Positions 8,843 through 20,368 of a stretch of DNA of 64,000 nt are shown piece by piece. Positions within the stretch are counted from its first letter, which is position 1; each line of letters begins with the position of its first letter. The translations under genes were made by a program, and so were the position numbers. The stretch is from Rhodocollybia butyracea. Taxonomy: Eukaryota; Basidiomycota; Agaricomycetes; Agaricales; Omphalotaceae. Below the pieces are notes generated by a model. It had not been told where the DNA came from, did not search any database, and was given only the letters and a program-made list of their open reading frames with translations. Where the stretch lies: assembly GCA_015501585.1 (NCBI GenBank), contig JADNRY010000129.1, positions 1 to 64,000 of the forward strand. The letters run 5' to 3'.

Positions 8843-11800
8843 CTAGTCCCGCTCACCGCCATCTCTCATCCCCATAAGATCCACGATACACCTGTGAAGC
8901 GTGGTCCCCAGCGGTTTGGTAAGGATATCCGCAAGATTCTCCTCAGATGGGACATAATTAATCTTGATGTCCCCCGACTCAACCAAGTCTCTGAGGAAAT
9001 GGAATCGAATGTCAATGTGCTTAACCCGCTGGTGAAATTTCGGGTTCTCGGAGATCGCAATTGCGCTCTTGTTGTCGGCATAGAGCTGAGAGGGTAAAGG
9101 AGAGGGATAACCAATTTCGGACATGAAGTTGTGAATCCACTTCGCCTGCTGAGCGCCCTTTCCATACGCAATATACTCAGCTTCCGTTGTAGACAACGCA
9201 ACGACATCCTGTTGCTTCGACATCCAGAACACAGGACCTCCTGCCAGCATAGTAAGGACTCCGGTGACCAAGCGTCGCGTATCAGTGCACGCTGCGTGAT
9301 TAGCGTCGCAATAAGTTTTGGGTTTAAGGCCCAACTCCGATTTCTTGAACACAATCCCCTTCTCCTTCGTACCTATGATGTATCGGCAGAGGTGAACTAA
9401 AGCGTGCCAGTGAGCGGGTCCAGGGTCCTGGGTGAACTGAGCGAGGTCATTGGTTTCGTAGGCGAAGTCGGGTCGACACGCTCCTTGCTCAAACTGAATA
9501 CCCCCAAGAAGCTCTGCAAAAGGTTTGTCCTTCATGAAATGGTGGTCCGCCTCGGTCTTAGGAGACATGTCCTTGGTCAGTTTGAGTCCCGGCGGATAGG
9601 GTGTCGCCTTCGGCTTCAAGTCCTGAAGCCCAAACCTGGTGAGGAGCTGGTCCCAGTAAGCTGGCATCGAGAGCATAGCTGTACCTGTTTCCCTGTCGTG
9701 AACCAAGCGCATACCTAGAGCAAACTGCACCGTATCTGTCTCCTTAATTTGGTAGTGACTTCCAATCTCCTCCTTCGCCCTTGACATCTCCTCCTTCGAT
9801 GATGAGCCTCCAAGTGTATCGTCGGTGTATGTGCCCGTCATTGTTTCGCCAATGTCCGACTTCCGCGTCCTAACACACTGGTCCGCCTGAGACCGTTGAT
9901 AGCCTAGGTCCTTGTAAGTAGCATCGAGAAGTTTCCACCAATTTTGTCCAGCCTGCATGGACCCGTAGAGTGACTTTTTCATCCGCATTACCTGTCCTGT
10001 TCCTCTCCCTTCAAATCCTTCAGGTGGCCTGATATACATTTCTTCTTCCATGTCAGCGTTAAGATAAGCCGACGCAAAGTCGATCTGCCAGATGAAGAAC
10101 CCTAGAGAAATCCAGACCGCGATCAGAATACGGAGTGACTCAAAGCGCAAAACTGCAGCAAAGACTTCGAAAAAATCCCTTCCTTCTACCTGAGACCCTC
10201 CATTTACTACCAAGCGTGCTTTCTCGTCTACTATCTCCCTGACCCATTAAGCTTGTGTGCAAAAACCCACAACGGGTTCAGAACTGTTGCGCCTTTGGGA
10301 GGGTTCTGGAGAGGTCCAAATACCTTGAATTCCTCCATCCGCTGGATTTCCTTCTGAATCGCTGGAAGCCAACAGTTTGAATCCTCCATAGCTTTCGAGT
10401 ATGATTTCGGAACAGGCGGTAGACCAATAGCAGTGAGCGCGGCGTTGAATTTGTCGTCAACTTCTGTAGGTAGGTTCTTGGAAAGGGAAATGAAATTTGC
10501 ACGTGGTCTTCTCGAGTCGGTAGCCCATTCGATTCGGGCTCAGTTACTTGCTCTCTCTCTGTCTTCAGATTCTGAGCTGGCCTTGGCTATTGCAGACGGA
10601 GTTCTATTGCGGGAAGAGCGGCGAAGTTGCGGTGGCTGTGGCATAAGGGTCTGATCTGGTACCTTTAAGTTATCGGAGATCACAGATTCGGAGTTTCCGT
10701 CGGCATCAGTTGTATTGACGCCGTCGAGTTGTTGAGTTCCTTCTTCAACTTCTCCGTCGCTCTCATCTCCCCTCTCCCCTGCAACTGAGGTCAAAGGAAC
10801 ACGTACCCTCTCGTCGAAAGAGACATCTCTGCTAGTAACCACACGACCCGAAGACAAGTATAGCAAATATACGCCCCTCTCCCCGTAGCCAATCATCCGA
10901 CCCGAGAAACCTCTTGGATCCAGTTTGCCAGGCGTTCCGTCGACTATTGTTCCCCAAGCCACGGCTCCCCAAGGACGAAGGTGCGCTACATCCATTTTCT
11001 TCCCATACCAGAGCTCAGCCGGAATCTTATAGCCAGTCCTAGCCGCAGGAAGAAGATTTTCCGTGTACACAATATACGCACATGCATAGGTCCAAAGATA
11101 AGGAGGAAGTCTGGATTCGTAGAGGATTGTGCGAACATGGTCAAAGGTAATGCCGTGTTTCCGTTCTACTATCCCGTTCGCCGCTGACGAGTAGCTGGAG
11201 TGACTTCAAGCTTAACGCCATTTACCTCTGCCCATTTCAGCCACGGTCCACTGCTGAATTCCTCTCCTCCATCGACGCGGACATATAACAACTTCTTCCC
11301 TGTCTCGTTCTCGGCAAGTGCCTTATACTTTTCCAGAGCCGCTAGCGTGGATGCAGAGTCTTTATTCATAAGGTAGAAATCTCTCGTCATCGACAAACAC
11401 CCATCCACGATAGGCATCGAGTAAAAGAAGCCGCCCAACGCACGAGCGCATCGGTCCCGTCAAGTTGATGTGAATTCTCTCGAGTATCCTCGACTCCACC
11501 TCTGTCTTCCCATCAAAGGCCCTTCGTTTGGCTTGACCAATATGGCACGGATCACACTCGGGCGGTTTACTGTTCGGATCTCCTACCACTTTGAGTCCAT
11601 CCAGCAAATTTCTCTCTAGCGCGAGGCGAATTCTTGTTATACCTGCATGGCCAAATCGTCTGTGCCATCCCTCGATATCCACTGGCTTATCCAGGGTCCT
11701 GGACTTCACCACCAACACCGAAGTCTTCTTCTCTCGCAAGCGGTACAGGCCACCATGTCTGAGGCCCGTCAGGATATGTGTTCCATCCTCGGAGAAGAAC

Positions 11801-13114
11801 TTGACTGATTCTTTACCGAAAACGGTGGTCATCCCTTTATTGCACAGTTTGGAGATAGAGATGAGGTCTGAGGTTACAGAAGGGGAATGTAATGCCTCTT
11901 CAAAGGTGATTACGATCATCTTTCCTTCGTGTATAAAGGATTTCTGAGCTTTGCCGTAGCCAACTATTTTCAGAGTAGTTGATGCTTCGGAAGATCTACT
12001 CAAGCGTGAGCAAGGCGTATAGGTAAGAAAGTCAGATCTTTTCCTAAAGAAGTGGTCTGACGCTCCTGAGTCTGCGAAGGTTTTGTCTTCAGGATCAGTT
12101 ATCGACATTGACGCGCTGTACCCGGCATAGTGTTGGGTTAACTCCCCTACCGAGACGTTTGAGGCAACGGCGGAATTCGCAGCCGGAGTAGGAGAAGTAG
12201 TATCCTTCTTCCCCTTCCACCATGGTGGGTACTGGCCCTCTTTACCTCCGCCTTTCCTAAAACAGTCCTCGGCCAGATGCCCCTCCCTCAAGCAGTTGGG
12301 GTTAGTGCACTTCTTCCCATTACCGTTCCCCTTTGTTCCTGAACCTCCAATTGTAACCGCAGCAAGCTGGCGTTCAAGATGCTCAATTCGAGCTTGAAGA
12401 GCAATGTTTGCCTAGGGAGCCTATCCCCTGACACGGCCGCATCAGGACGTGTCTCGGTACGAGAATACTGAAAGACGATTTGCTGTATCACTGACGCTGA
12501 CGTAGGATAAGCAGTCGGATTCGCTGTGATGTTCTGGATAATGGTGTCAAAGGGTAGAGTAGGGAAAGCTGCCAAGATAACAGCCTTGAAAACTTTGTCT
12601 GATACGTCGTTTCCTCCCTCTATTGCTTCCCTTCTCAATTCTCTGAAAGTCTTGAAGAAGGTATCAATAGGTTCATGATCACGGAAGACATGGCTTCTGA
12701 GGCGACGATCCGAGAGGATCTTCTTCATCTCATCCGACTTCCCGAATTCGTTCTTCAAGGCTTCAAAAACCTCGTACGCGTTCATCTTGTCAACGGTAGG
12801 GACAAGAGATGGCAAGTCAAGAACATACGCCTCGATCATACCTCTTGCCCGGTCATTCCGAAACGTCCATTCATCCCTGGATGGGTTTGTGGAGTATACC
12901 GGGGTCGGTGTAACGGTTGTACCAGGAGCATTCAGTGGTAGTTGGACGATGGGGGGGATACTAATGGTTCCGTCTACGTATCCGATTAGCCCCTGACCTT
13001 TCAATGCGACTTGGATTTTTCTTTCAATCGGTGCCCAAGCTAGTCGTATCCCGTCGAACTTTTGGTCTTCAGGAATATCAGGTAGCGGGGCGGTATCGCT
13101 CCGTTACTAGCCAT
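8843..13114 (-). pseudogene. Copia gag-pol with several frameshifts and one nonsense codon
   Basis: In order on the minus strand: gag from an ATG at 13114; a CX4CX4HX4C zinc knuckle near 12300; a protease motif FADSGASDHFF; a GAG-pre-integrase segment; integrase (INLTGPM, then VRVDGGEEFSSGPW); a linker; and an RVT_2 reverse transcriptase with the active site YTDD, followed by RNase H. Frame breaks are near 13095, 12415, 11435, 11190 and 10238, and there is a TGA at 10540-10542. The longest intact piece is the RT-RNase H part (8843-10213, 456 codons). The first catalytic Asp of the integrase DDE triad (the D of the usual D-L-x-G-P motif) is Asn here (codon 11464-11466). The element could not encode a working polyprotein as read. 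Confidence 0.9.
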
Positions 13115-13172
13115 TGTTAGGATTTGTGTAGTCGCTTATTCAAGGATAAATGAAATGTGTTTAACAGTGATA

Positions 13173-13188
13173 GGCGGGGCCCATAACC
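13173..13188 (-). other. Primer binding site, half-tRNA (initiator Met) type
   Basis: Directly inside the 5' LTR the minus strand reads GGTTATGGGCCCCGCC. This is complementary to the anticodon-arm region of initiator methionine tRNA (sense GGGCCCATAACC), the half-tRNA priming known for Drosophila copia. It is not the usual tRNA 3'-end type of site. Confidence 0.7.
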
Positions 13189-13593
13189 TGTGAAACGCGT
13201 ATAAGCTTAACCTCAGAAGTGTGCAAGACAACGACTCGTATTGAGATCGGTAAGTACCTGTGAAACGCGTATAAGCTTAACTAAGTACATAAGCGTAAGT
13301 ATGAGTATCACAGAAATATAAATAAAGTAGACGTACCCTCAGAAGTGTGCAAGACAACGACTGAGGGATAAGGACAACATGACCTGTATATAAGTCAATA
13401 CACGAAACTGCCAAGTCAGAGATAGGCACTCGGATAAACGAAATAGGTAAGATAAATAATATAGAAATCAAGGAAAATAATACCCCCCTCCGGGAGGATA
13501 AACCATACCCCAGACGAAACACGTCCCACCTACAACGGAAGCCGAAAGAGGCGAAGGGCGGGACTCCTTACTCCGAAGATACTCCCTTCGACA
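13189..13593 (-). repeat. 5' LTR of the copia element
   Basis: Same 405 bp as the 3' LTR except for G at 13560, where the other has A. It abuts the primer binding site on one side and the CAACT duplication on the other. Confidence 0.93.
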
Positions 13594-13743
13594 CAACTGA
13601 CGGCAAGGTATCGATCGGGAACTGACATTCTTCTATGTCATCTCATCGCCGTGCCAAAAGACGCGTTTTCACCACGGATGAGAGCAAATGGAAAATTAAC
13701 TCAGTCACAAATCAAGAAACCCCGAGAGAGAAAGTGTTTTCGA

Positions 13744-14690
13744 CTAGTGCTCAAGACCATTTTTGTACTTTAAGCGCCTGAACGTGTAAGTAAACCTTAA
13801 GTGTTGCATCCATACATGAACTTTCAAGCCGAATGGTCGTAGAAAGGTAGAAGACGAGCCGCTGCAGTATTCCTGGATCATAGCTTCAGTCAGATTGAGT
13901 TGCAAAGGACCTTTTGATTCACTTGTAACCCGTTTGAAAGTCTCCGCGGTACCGAGGCTTTTTAGATTCCCTTGTTGATATCCAGTTGTTGGCTTGGCCT
14001 CAAACGCAGGACCGAGGATTCTGAAACAACATATATTATGGTTAATACTTGGCATGGAGGTAGAGAACTACCTGGAGCGAACCAAGAGACGAAAGCAACC
14101 ACTAGTACTGCCTGGTAAGGAACCATAAATCCCCTGCCGCGGAGGGTCAAAAGTTGAATCATACTTGAGTAAATGTAAGCTAGGAAATAAGTTTGAAATT
14201 CACGAGTTTTCATAGGGGGACTAACCTGCAGGATACATGACGCATTGAGATCAATTTATTGGTTTGGTACTATGGACTCACCGTAGCCACTTCGAGCAGT
14301 GCTGCCAGCAATGGATTTTTGATAAGGGGAGTTTGAACAATCACCTCCCCATCGCGATTGAGCGTTATCCTCACTCTACCCTTGATGACAAGAATACCGC
14401 ACAGAACAAGAAAGGGTGTACAATATAGCTGATAGTACGACAGCTACAAAATCTTCACTGTGGTCAACATGAAGTGATGAGCAAAATAAGAGTCACTTTA
14501 CAGAAAAGATGTGAAAGAACAACATATGCCTCGGAAAGATGGCCCTTATGCCACAGGAAAGTCCAGAGGGTACATAAACCGGTCCTATTTGCCGAATCAG
14601 GGGTCAAATGCATGAAAATTGCATGCCCGACGAACTTACAACTGCGACTGTAAAATATTTCACTGTCTAATATCCCAAGGTCAAACGAAG
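13744..14690 (-). pseudogene. Truncated copy of the 7TM receptor gene
   Basis: The minus strand carries fragments matching the last exons of the intact receptor gene at 23170-25475: a helix with ILYTLFLVLCGILVIKG, a segment with LLTLRGRGFMVPYQ, and the start of the cytoplasmic tail (RILGPAFEAKPTTGYQ). The tail is cut short at a stop after a diverged C-terminus, so most of the Ser-rich tail is missing. The N-terminal exons upstream of about 14690 are absent, and an exon carrying HTFNSLVLRMRQ in the intact copy is deleted. The helices are interrupted by frame changes. Confidence 0.7.
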
Positions 14691-15187
14691 GCTGAGAGAC
14701 TACTTTTGTAACTCACCTGAGATATTCTCGATTTAGGTACTGCATGTATATATTATCTCACCGCCCTGTTTGTCATGTGGATACGTATGGGTTTCCTTTT
14801 ATTGCTCATCTACATGTTCTGGGGATGATCGTAAGATATGTAGGGAGTCTACAGATAACCTTTGAGTGTCAAGACATTGAAGAAACAAGCGTTGAGCATG
14901 TAGTTTTGCAATGTGTTGTGGTTCTCCCGCCGGGCATTCGATTGATTTATCTTATCTCATCTGAATTGGGCAGCGTAAAACCTTGGTGACAACTGTTGAT
15001 ACTTATCGATGGTGCTCTGTGACACCAGTTTAACTCTGCCTGCCTGTGAATGAACTTATAAAGTGGGCTTGCTTTGCTCTCTAGCCATCAAACAAACAGA
15101 AGGCCTTTCGGTACGTTTCAGTCAAGATAGTGCTGTCTATGCTGCCTATGCTACGAAACTCACCCATTGAAAAGGTATCAGACAATC

Positions 15188-17323
15188 ATGAGACTCCTTC
15201 GAACCACTGGTACAGATCCAGAGCTCATCTACATTGCAAATGAGAACTTGAAGCTACCAAAATATGCGATCCTCTCGCATGTATGGGGAGACGAGGAAGT
15301 GACTTTCCAAGATATGCAGGATCCATTGAAGAGAAAGGGGATGAAAGGGTGGTTTAAGCTTGTGGGAGCGTGCGAGCTGGCGCGCCGCGAGGATTGGGAG
15401 TATATCTGGATCGACACCTGCTGCATTGATAAATCAAGCAGTTCCGAGCTCTCAGAGGCCATCAACTCGATGTACAGATACTACAACAAAGCACAAGTTT
15501 GCTACGCTTACCTGGAAGATATGCGAAGTGACCGTCTCAGCCGGTCCTTCAACTTGAGCTTCCGCATGTGTAAATGGTTTACGAGAGGATGGACGCTCCA
15601 GGAGCTAATAGCTCCGAAGACAGTTTTCTTCTTCACAAATGACTGGGAGAAGATTGGAACGAAGGCGAGCCTGCAAGAGACCATCACAGAGATTACTGGG
15701 ATCCGGTCAGAGGTTCTGTTGTCACTGGATGATCTGAGCGAATGGAGTATCGCGGCGAGAATGTCTTGGGCTGCTGGAAGGGAAACGACACGTATAGAAG
15801 ACAGGGCATACTCATTGATGGGAATTTTTGGTGTTTACATGCCGCCCCTCTATGGTGAAGGAGAGCATGCCTTCATCAGACTCCAAGAGGAGATTTTGAA
15901 GGTGTCCGATGATCACACAATCTTTGCCTGGAAGTCGAAGTTGTCATCTATGAGTCTGACGGAGTCGCCATCTACCAGCGCAGCTACCAGCGGGATACTT
16001 GCCAGCAGTCCAGATGTGTTTGAAGGAAGTGGCAGGTATATACATCCTTTCCGGTACCAGATCAACAACCAACGGCCGTTCTCAATGACCAACAAGGGCT
16101 TACTAGTCCACCTTCCTCTCTTACCCGTCTTACCTGTCATCAATGACCAGCCACAGTTTCTGGCTCTTTTGAACTGCAGATCAAAGACGTCGAGGCATCT
16201 GGCCATTTATGTGTCCAAGTCATTCAAGGAGCAATATGAGAGGGTTCGATCAGACGAGGTTCTTGAAGATGATGCAATACGGGCCAGGTGTGAAATAATC
16301 GAGCAGACCCCACGGGAACTGTTATTCAGGCCATGGGATCTTCCCCGTTTTGGACCTAATGACTTCGATTCTGACCGAATCGCAGTTTTCTTTTCTGGTG
16401 ATCAGGGAATTAGGCCCATTACCTCCAACACAGGCCTACCCGGGCCCGTTGCTGCTAGTAAAATCGCTGATCCTGGAGATCATAGCATGGGGGTTTTCAC
16501 GCTGGATCGTTATTTGCCCCAGACCTTCCTCTTTATACATGACCCAACTCACCGCCCATTTGTTGTTGTGGCTGGAAAGGGCTGGTTGGACCTTGTCCTT
16601 GAATTCAAAACGGAAAAGCCCAATCTCGAGGATATTCGACAGTCTTACAATCATGGCAAAGAATATGTAGGCATGCGGTGGAAGAATCTCGACAGGATGT
16701 CAAAATTTCTGACAGATAAAGTAGCCATCCTCATCGAGGCACGTCGCCAGTACCAGAGTGGACTGGATAGTGATGCCTGCCATGTCCTCAACGTCCGCAT
16801 CGTCAACAAGATCTATCTCCACAAAGCTCCAGCCGTTCTTCCCATTCGCATTTCTTATGCTTTTAATGTATCCTTCTCCAGCGCAATCGATGCTGGTTTC
16901 TCCCTACTGCAAACATACCCCAACAATGCTTGGGAGGAATGGAACAATGATACCATGAATCTTTTCTTGAATGATGCCACTATCACAGGCACTCTCTGTT
17001 TTCAACATGAACAGAATCGGAAAAGATTTGCGGTTACATTTGGAGTCCGTGACAAAACTGTATGGTCGGATGTTCATTTTCTGGTGAACACAGAGTACTG
17101 GGAAACCGTGAAGGATATCTGCAACTCATACCGCAATAATCATAAACGAAGTGCACGGATTGGAGGCAAGTCGATCATATACGCCTCCGACAAAGTCACT
17201 CTTAGCCCACGAGATTCCTCGCTAGCAGTGGGGAAGTGGGTATTGGCCTCATCTGTTCACTCACACGTGCTTCGAAACTCTCCTAACCAGTACAAGTCAG
17301 AGATCAAAGTCACTAGAGAATGA
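15188..17323 (+). CDS. HET-domain protein (heterokaryon incompatibility type), intact
   Basis: The frame encodes 711 residues in a single exon. The first in-frame ATG (15188) begins MRLLRTT, the usual start of HET-E/HET-D-like proteins. The three HET blocks are clear: YAILSHVWGDEEVTFQDM (about residues 25-43), IWIDTCCIDK (about 75-85) and WFTRGWTLQELIAP (about 130-143). They are followed by RMSWAAGRETTRIEDRAYSL and PPLYGEGEHAFIRLQEEILK. HET domains trigger cell death on non-self fusion in fungi. The C-terminal ~430 residues match nothing I can name; no NACHT or WD40 repeats are visible. The same C-terminal domain is kept in the two broken paralogues at 52-54 and 59-61 kb. The flanking sequences are duplicated with it. 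Confidence 0.92.
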   Translation: MRLLRTTGTDPELIYIANENLKLPKYAILSHVWGDEEVTFQDMQDPLKRKGMKGWFKLVGACELARREDWEYIWIDTCCIDKSSSSELSEAINSMYRYYNKAQVCYAYLEDMRSDRLSRSFNLSFRMCKWFTRGWTLQELIAPKTVFFFTNDWEKIGTKASLQETITEITGIRSEVLLSLDDLSEWSIAARMSWAAGRETTRIEDRAYSLMGIFGVYMPPLYGEGEHAFIRLQEEILKVSDDHTIFAWKSKLSSMSLTESPSTSAATSGILASSPDVFEGSGRYIHPFRYQINNQRPFSMTNKGLLVHLPLLPVLPVINDQPQFLALLNCRSKTSRHLAIYVSKSFKEQYERVRSDEVLEDDAIRARCEIIEQTPRELLFRPWDLPRFGPNDFDSDRIAVFFSGDQGIRPITSNTGLPGPVAASKIADPGDHSMGVFTLDRYLPQTFLFIHDPTHRPFVVVAGKGWLDLVLEFKTEKPNLEDIRQSYNHGKEYVGMRWKNLDRMSKFLTDKVAILIEARRQYQSGLDSDACHVLNVRIVNKIYLHKAPAVLPIRISYAFNVSFSSAIDAGFSLLQTYPNNAWEEWNNDTMNLFLNDATITGTLCFQHEQNRKRFAVTFGVRDKTVWSDVHFLVNTEYWETVKDICNSYRNNHKRSARIGGKSIIYASDKVTLSPRDSSLAVGKWVLASSVHSHVLRNSPNQYKSEIKVTRE

Positions 17324-18594
17324 GAAAAGTATCGCTTGGCAGAGTACACAGCGGTCCTTCGCACCTGACCCAGTTGGAAAGACGGCTGTATGAAGTATCG
17401 CATCTATGTTGTAGTATTCTTTGAAATGCATCAATGAAAATCGATCCAAGTTCTCGACATTGCAGCTTCGCAGCGTTCTAAACGGTAATCGTTAAACTCC
17501 CAATCGCAAGAATCTCAAAACCCTAATCAAATGTCATAGTGGGAGTAACAATAGAGTCTCATAAGATAAATTACACAAAGCAAGAGATATCAATGAGCCG
17601 TAGACAGAACTGAGAACCAAGCTCATCTATGTAGTGAGAAGACACGAAGGTGCATGGGACCGCGAGGCTCCAAAGGCCTATAAAGTAGTATTAGGAATGG
17701 TATCAAAGGACGAAGAAAGGATTCGGGGTTACCATTATAACAGGATGACTACATCTTCGCGCTGTGGAACTTTGAGCTCCTACAAAAACTCCATGCTAGT
17801 ATGGCTTCTGCCGCCTGCCCACCTGTTGAGCGCTCTGTACGAAGACGACGGGACATGAGCAAAGTGGGACGAAGGTACCGATTCATTCAAGGAATGTTGA
17901 TATACATGCACGTGTACTTGTGTAGTCTGCACTAGGAAGGTGTGGATCGAGTAGGATGCGACTTATCTGGTGTACCCAGCATTCGTGGGGTACTCGGGAA
18001 AGGGTTCGAGGACGCAGAGTCGATATTCTGATGGTGTCCTACCGTCAATAAATGCTCGACGGATTCTGGGCCAGGAGACGAAGGGCGATGGGTACTCTCC
18101 AGATAAGCGGAACTTTGTACTGATTAAAAGTTAATCAGAGGTAACAAACAGCAAAAGAAACCCAATATCACATACCTGCTGCCACCCCATTTTCTCAGTG
18201 CTCCCAACTACCATCATCACTGCCGTCGCAGCCATCAATGGGGGGAGGAGGGGCCAGACAGTCAATCTGAGGAGGCGTCGTCCAAGGCTCACTCCACGTC
18301 AGGGTTTCCTATGCATTGGCCCTGAAAAAAAAACTCACACTTCTCCCCAAATTACTCGAATTCGAATTCAAATGAGAGTGAGCACGAGCATGATCCCTAG
18401 CAATGCGGGGGCTCGATGGAGGAAGAGAAGCACGGCTCATGAGTCGTAGCGCTGTTCGTCAGAAGGTTGAAAAATCTTTGGCTGGATTAATACGGATGCT
18501 CTATGAGGGCGCTGATGGTTCCATGCGACAAGCCGCAACGAACGGACGCGACACAGTATTGAGGCGTAAATAGACTTGAAAGTATAAGAGTATT
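17324..18594. other. HET downstream region; no gene supported
   Basis: No convincing gene. Parts match, in reverse complement, the regions downstream of the other two HET copies (about 51.2-52.1 kb and 57.8-59.1 kb). These include the stretch around 17640-17880 and a palindromic ATTCGAATTC near 18360, so it belongs to the duplicated cassette. Confidence 0.5.
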
Positions 18595-18790
18595 TCCCGA
18601 AAGTATGGCACTAATCGCTCGACGTAGTTAAAGAGATTGCGAACTCGACACTGGCAGCTTGTAGCCTAGCTGACACGAAGAAACGCTACAAAGTACATCA
18701 CGCCCAAGGTTGATGTTGAGTGAGTTATATATGGCTCTGTAACGTTAGCATGTTTTCAAGAAAATTTCTAGAGAATCCCAGTCATTGCAT
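18595..18790 (+). pseudogene. 3' remnant of the hydrophobic-stretch gene
   Basis: The segment starting 'atggcactaatcgct' aligns by eye with 8050-8290. It shares 'agattgcgaact', 'gaagaaacgctacaaag', 'gttgatgtt' and 'gtgagttatatatg'. Only the last exon and downstream sequence survive, with indels. Confidence 0.55.
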
Positions 18791-19201
18791 TCGGAGTCGG
18801 CGTAGTTGTTGAGATAAAGATTGGATAAAGAAGCGCGTCGAGCGAGATTAATTGGCCGCGTATATTTTGGTATTTTATATAGGTGAACTTATCCTCGAGA
18901 ACGATGTGGTCCATATAGGTGCTTTCCCAACCTTTTCCCGGCCTCGTTAGAGGGTAAGAGTTTTGGACGTAAGAGGAAACAAAAACTAGCTCAGAGCGCT
19001 GAGGTTGCTCATCGCTCATCGGTCACGACGTGACGTCATTTCCAACTCTTGACCTTGTTCTCTTTCCAAAATGCAGTCGTGGCGGCAAATATACTGGAAC
19101 AGAACAAGAAAACAACTTGTAGATGGCCTGACAGATAGTAAACCAACGTTTCCTTCACACCTTCTTAGAATTCTAACAACTCTGACTCTGTAGTCCTCAA
19201 A

Positions 19202-20071
19202 ATGACTGGCGCGGACCCTCCGTCCAGAGCCCCAAAGACTCTCTTTTCATTCAACTCCAAGGAAGATTTACGAATGTACGCTACTGGATGCGATGGTGAT
19301 ATTGGTGGTAACTCGACGGCTAACCTGGATCTGGACGAGTCTGCACATAATGCGCGAATAGGGAAGCCTGCGACTGCAAAGTTTTGGGGTGATATGCGAC
19401 TGGATGTAAAGCCACAGTACAAAGGCAGAGTCCGAGGTGGTTATGCTGCTTTTCGAAACAAGGTATGTCGATTTAGCCATCGATTTTTTTCATTCCGGAC
19501 GCATTGACCTCGTTCGACTTGCAGCACCGTCCATCATTATTCGGCGACATCCTAGATAACATCGAGTTTCACGAATACATTGCGCTTCGCCTGAGGTTAG
19601 GAGGCGATCCAAGCACTCACAACTCGTATTTTGTCAACCTGCAAACAAATGGACCAATATCAACGGATGTCTGGCAGCATCGGCTATACTTCCAGAGGAA
19701 GAACGAATGGGAGGATCTATTCGTGCGTTGACTGAACAATCATCCCTTTTTCTGCCCTTACGCGTACGCTTCATGTCAGATCCCATTCCGAAGTTTCGTC
19801 CGAACAAATAATGGTGAACTCTCCGAGATACAGCTGCAGATGAGCGACAAACTCAGAAGTGTCGGGATCTCTCTACTCGGTGGAAACGCTGGTATCTCGG
19901 GCAAATATGAACTCAACATTGATAGCGTTCGCATAGTGAATGAGGAAGATGCCGTTTCCGACCTTGGTCCGTTCCATTTGTTTTCGCCCACGATGACGCT
20001 CATTCTCATACGTAGATCCTGCTACGAGCTCGGAAAAAGAGGGCCAGTCTTGGGAAGACATCAAAATATAA
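19202..20071 (+). CDS. Complex I intermediate-associated protein 30 (NDUFAF1/CIA30-like)
   Basis: Four exons (19202-19462, 19525-19722, 19780-19966, 20016-20071) give 233 residues. CIA30 hallmarks are visible in order: YFVNLQTNGPISTDVWQHRL, YFQRKNEWEDLF, IPFRSFVRTNNGEL, SVGISLLGGNAGISGKYELN and IDSVRIVNEED. NDUFAF1 helps assemble mitochondrial complex I; other CIA30-fold proteins exist, so a repurposed role is possible. The introns are 62, 57 and 49 nt. The third donor is GTCCGT, which is weaker than the rest, and the paralogous remnant at 56.4 kb has GTACGT there. The gene converges with the membrane protein gene downstream. Its presence inside a duplicated HET cassette is unusual. Confidence 0.85.
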
Positions 20072-20368
20072 CTCATTGGTTCTCATATCATGTATTTTTA
20101 CCGCATGTAAATGAACTGTATATCAACAAAATCGCTAAATTCGTGAACACTTTCTATGGTGAGATACATTAAACAAAACTTGCATAGTAACAATTGCTAG
20201 TCAATTACTCGAAAACCCGTAACCCGTGGCCATTGTAGCAGATTCTTTCTTCGGCTTCAGTCTTTCCGCTAGGGACCCTTCCTTTGGCTTCATACCTTCT
20301 GTTCCTAGCTATTCTCTTGAAGAGCGACTCCTCCATCACGACAACATCTCCGGACGATAACTTGGCAG

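Larger units (their letters stand above)
8434..13593 (-). mobile_element. Ty1/copia retrotransposon, complete in structure, defective in coding
   Basis: The 5,160 bp element has two 405-bp LTRs (8434-8838 and 13189-13593) and CAACT duplicated on both sides (8429-8433 and 13594-13598). Its coding order on the minus strand is gag, zinc knuckle, protease, integrase, reverse transcriptase, RNase H. Integrase before RT identifies the copia superfamily. The LTRs differ at one position (8805 versus 13560), so insertion looks recent. It landed between accessory-cassette sequences: the left flank matches the region near 18.9 kb and the right flank matches the region near 22.2 kb. Confidence 0.95.
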
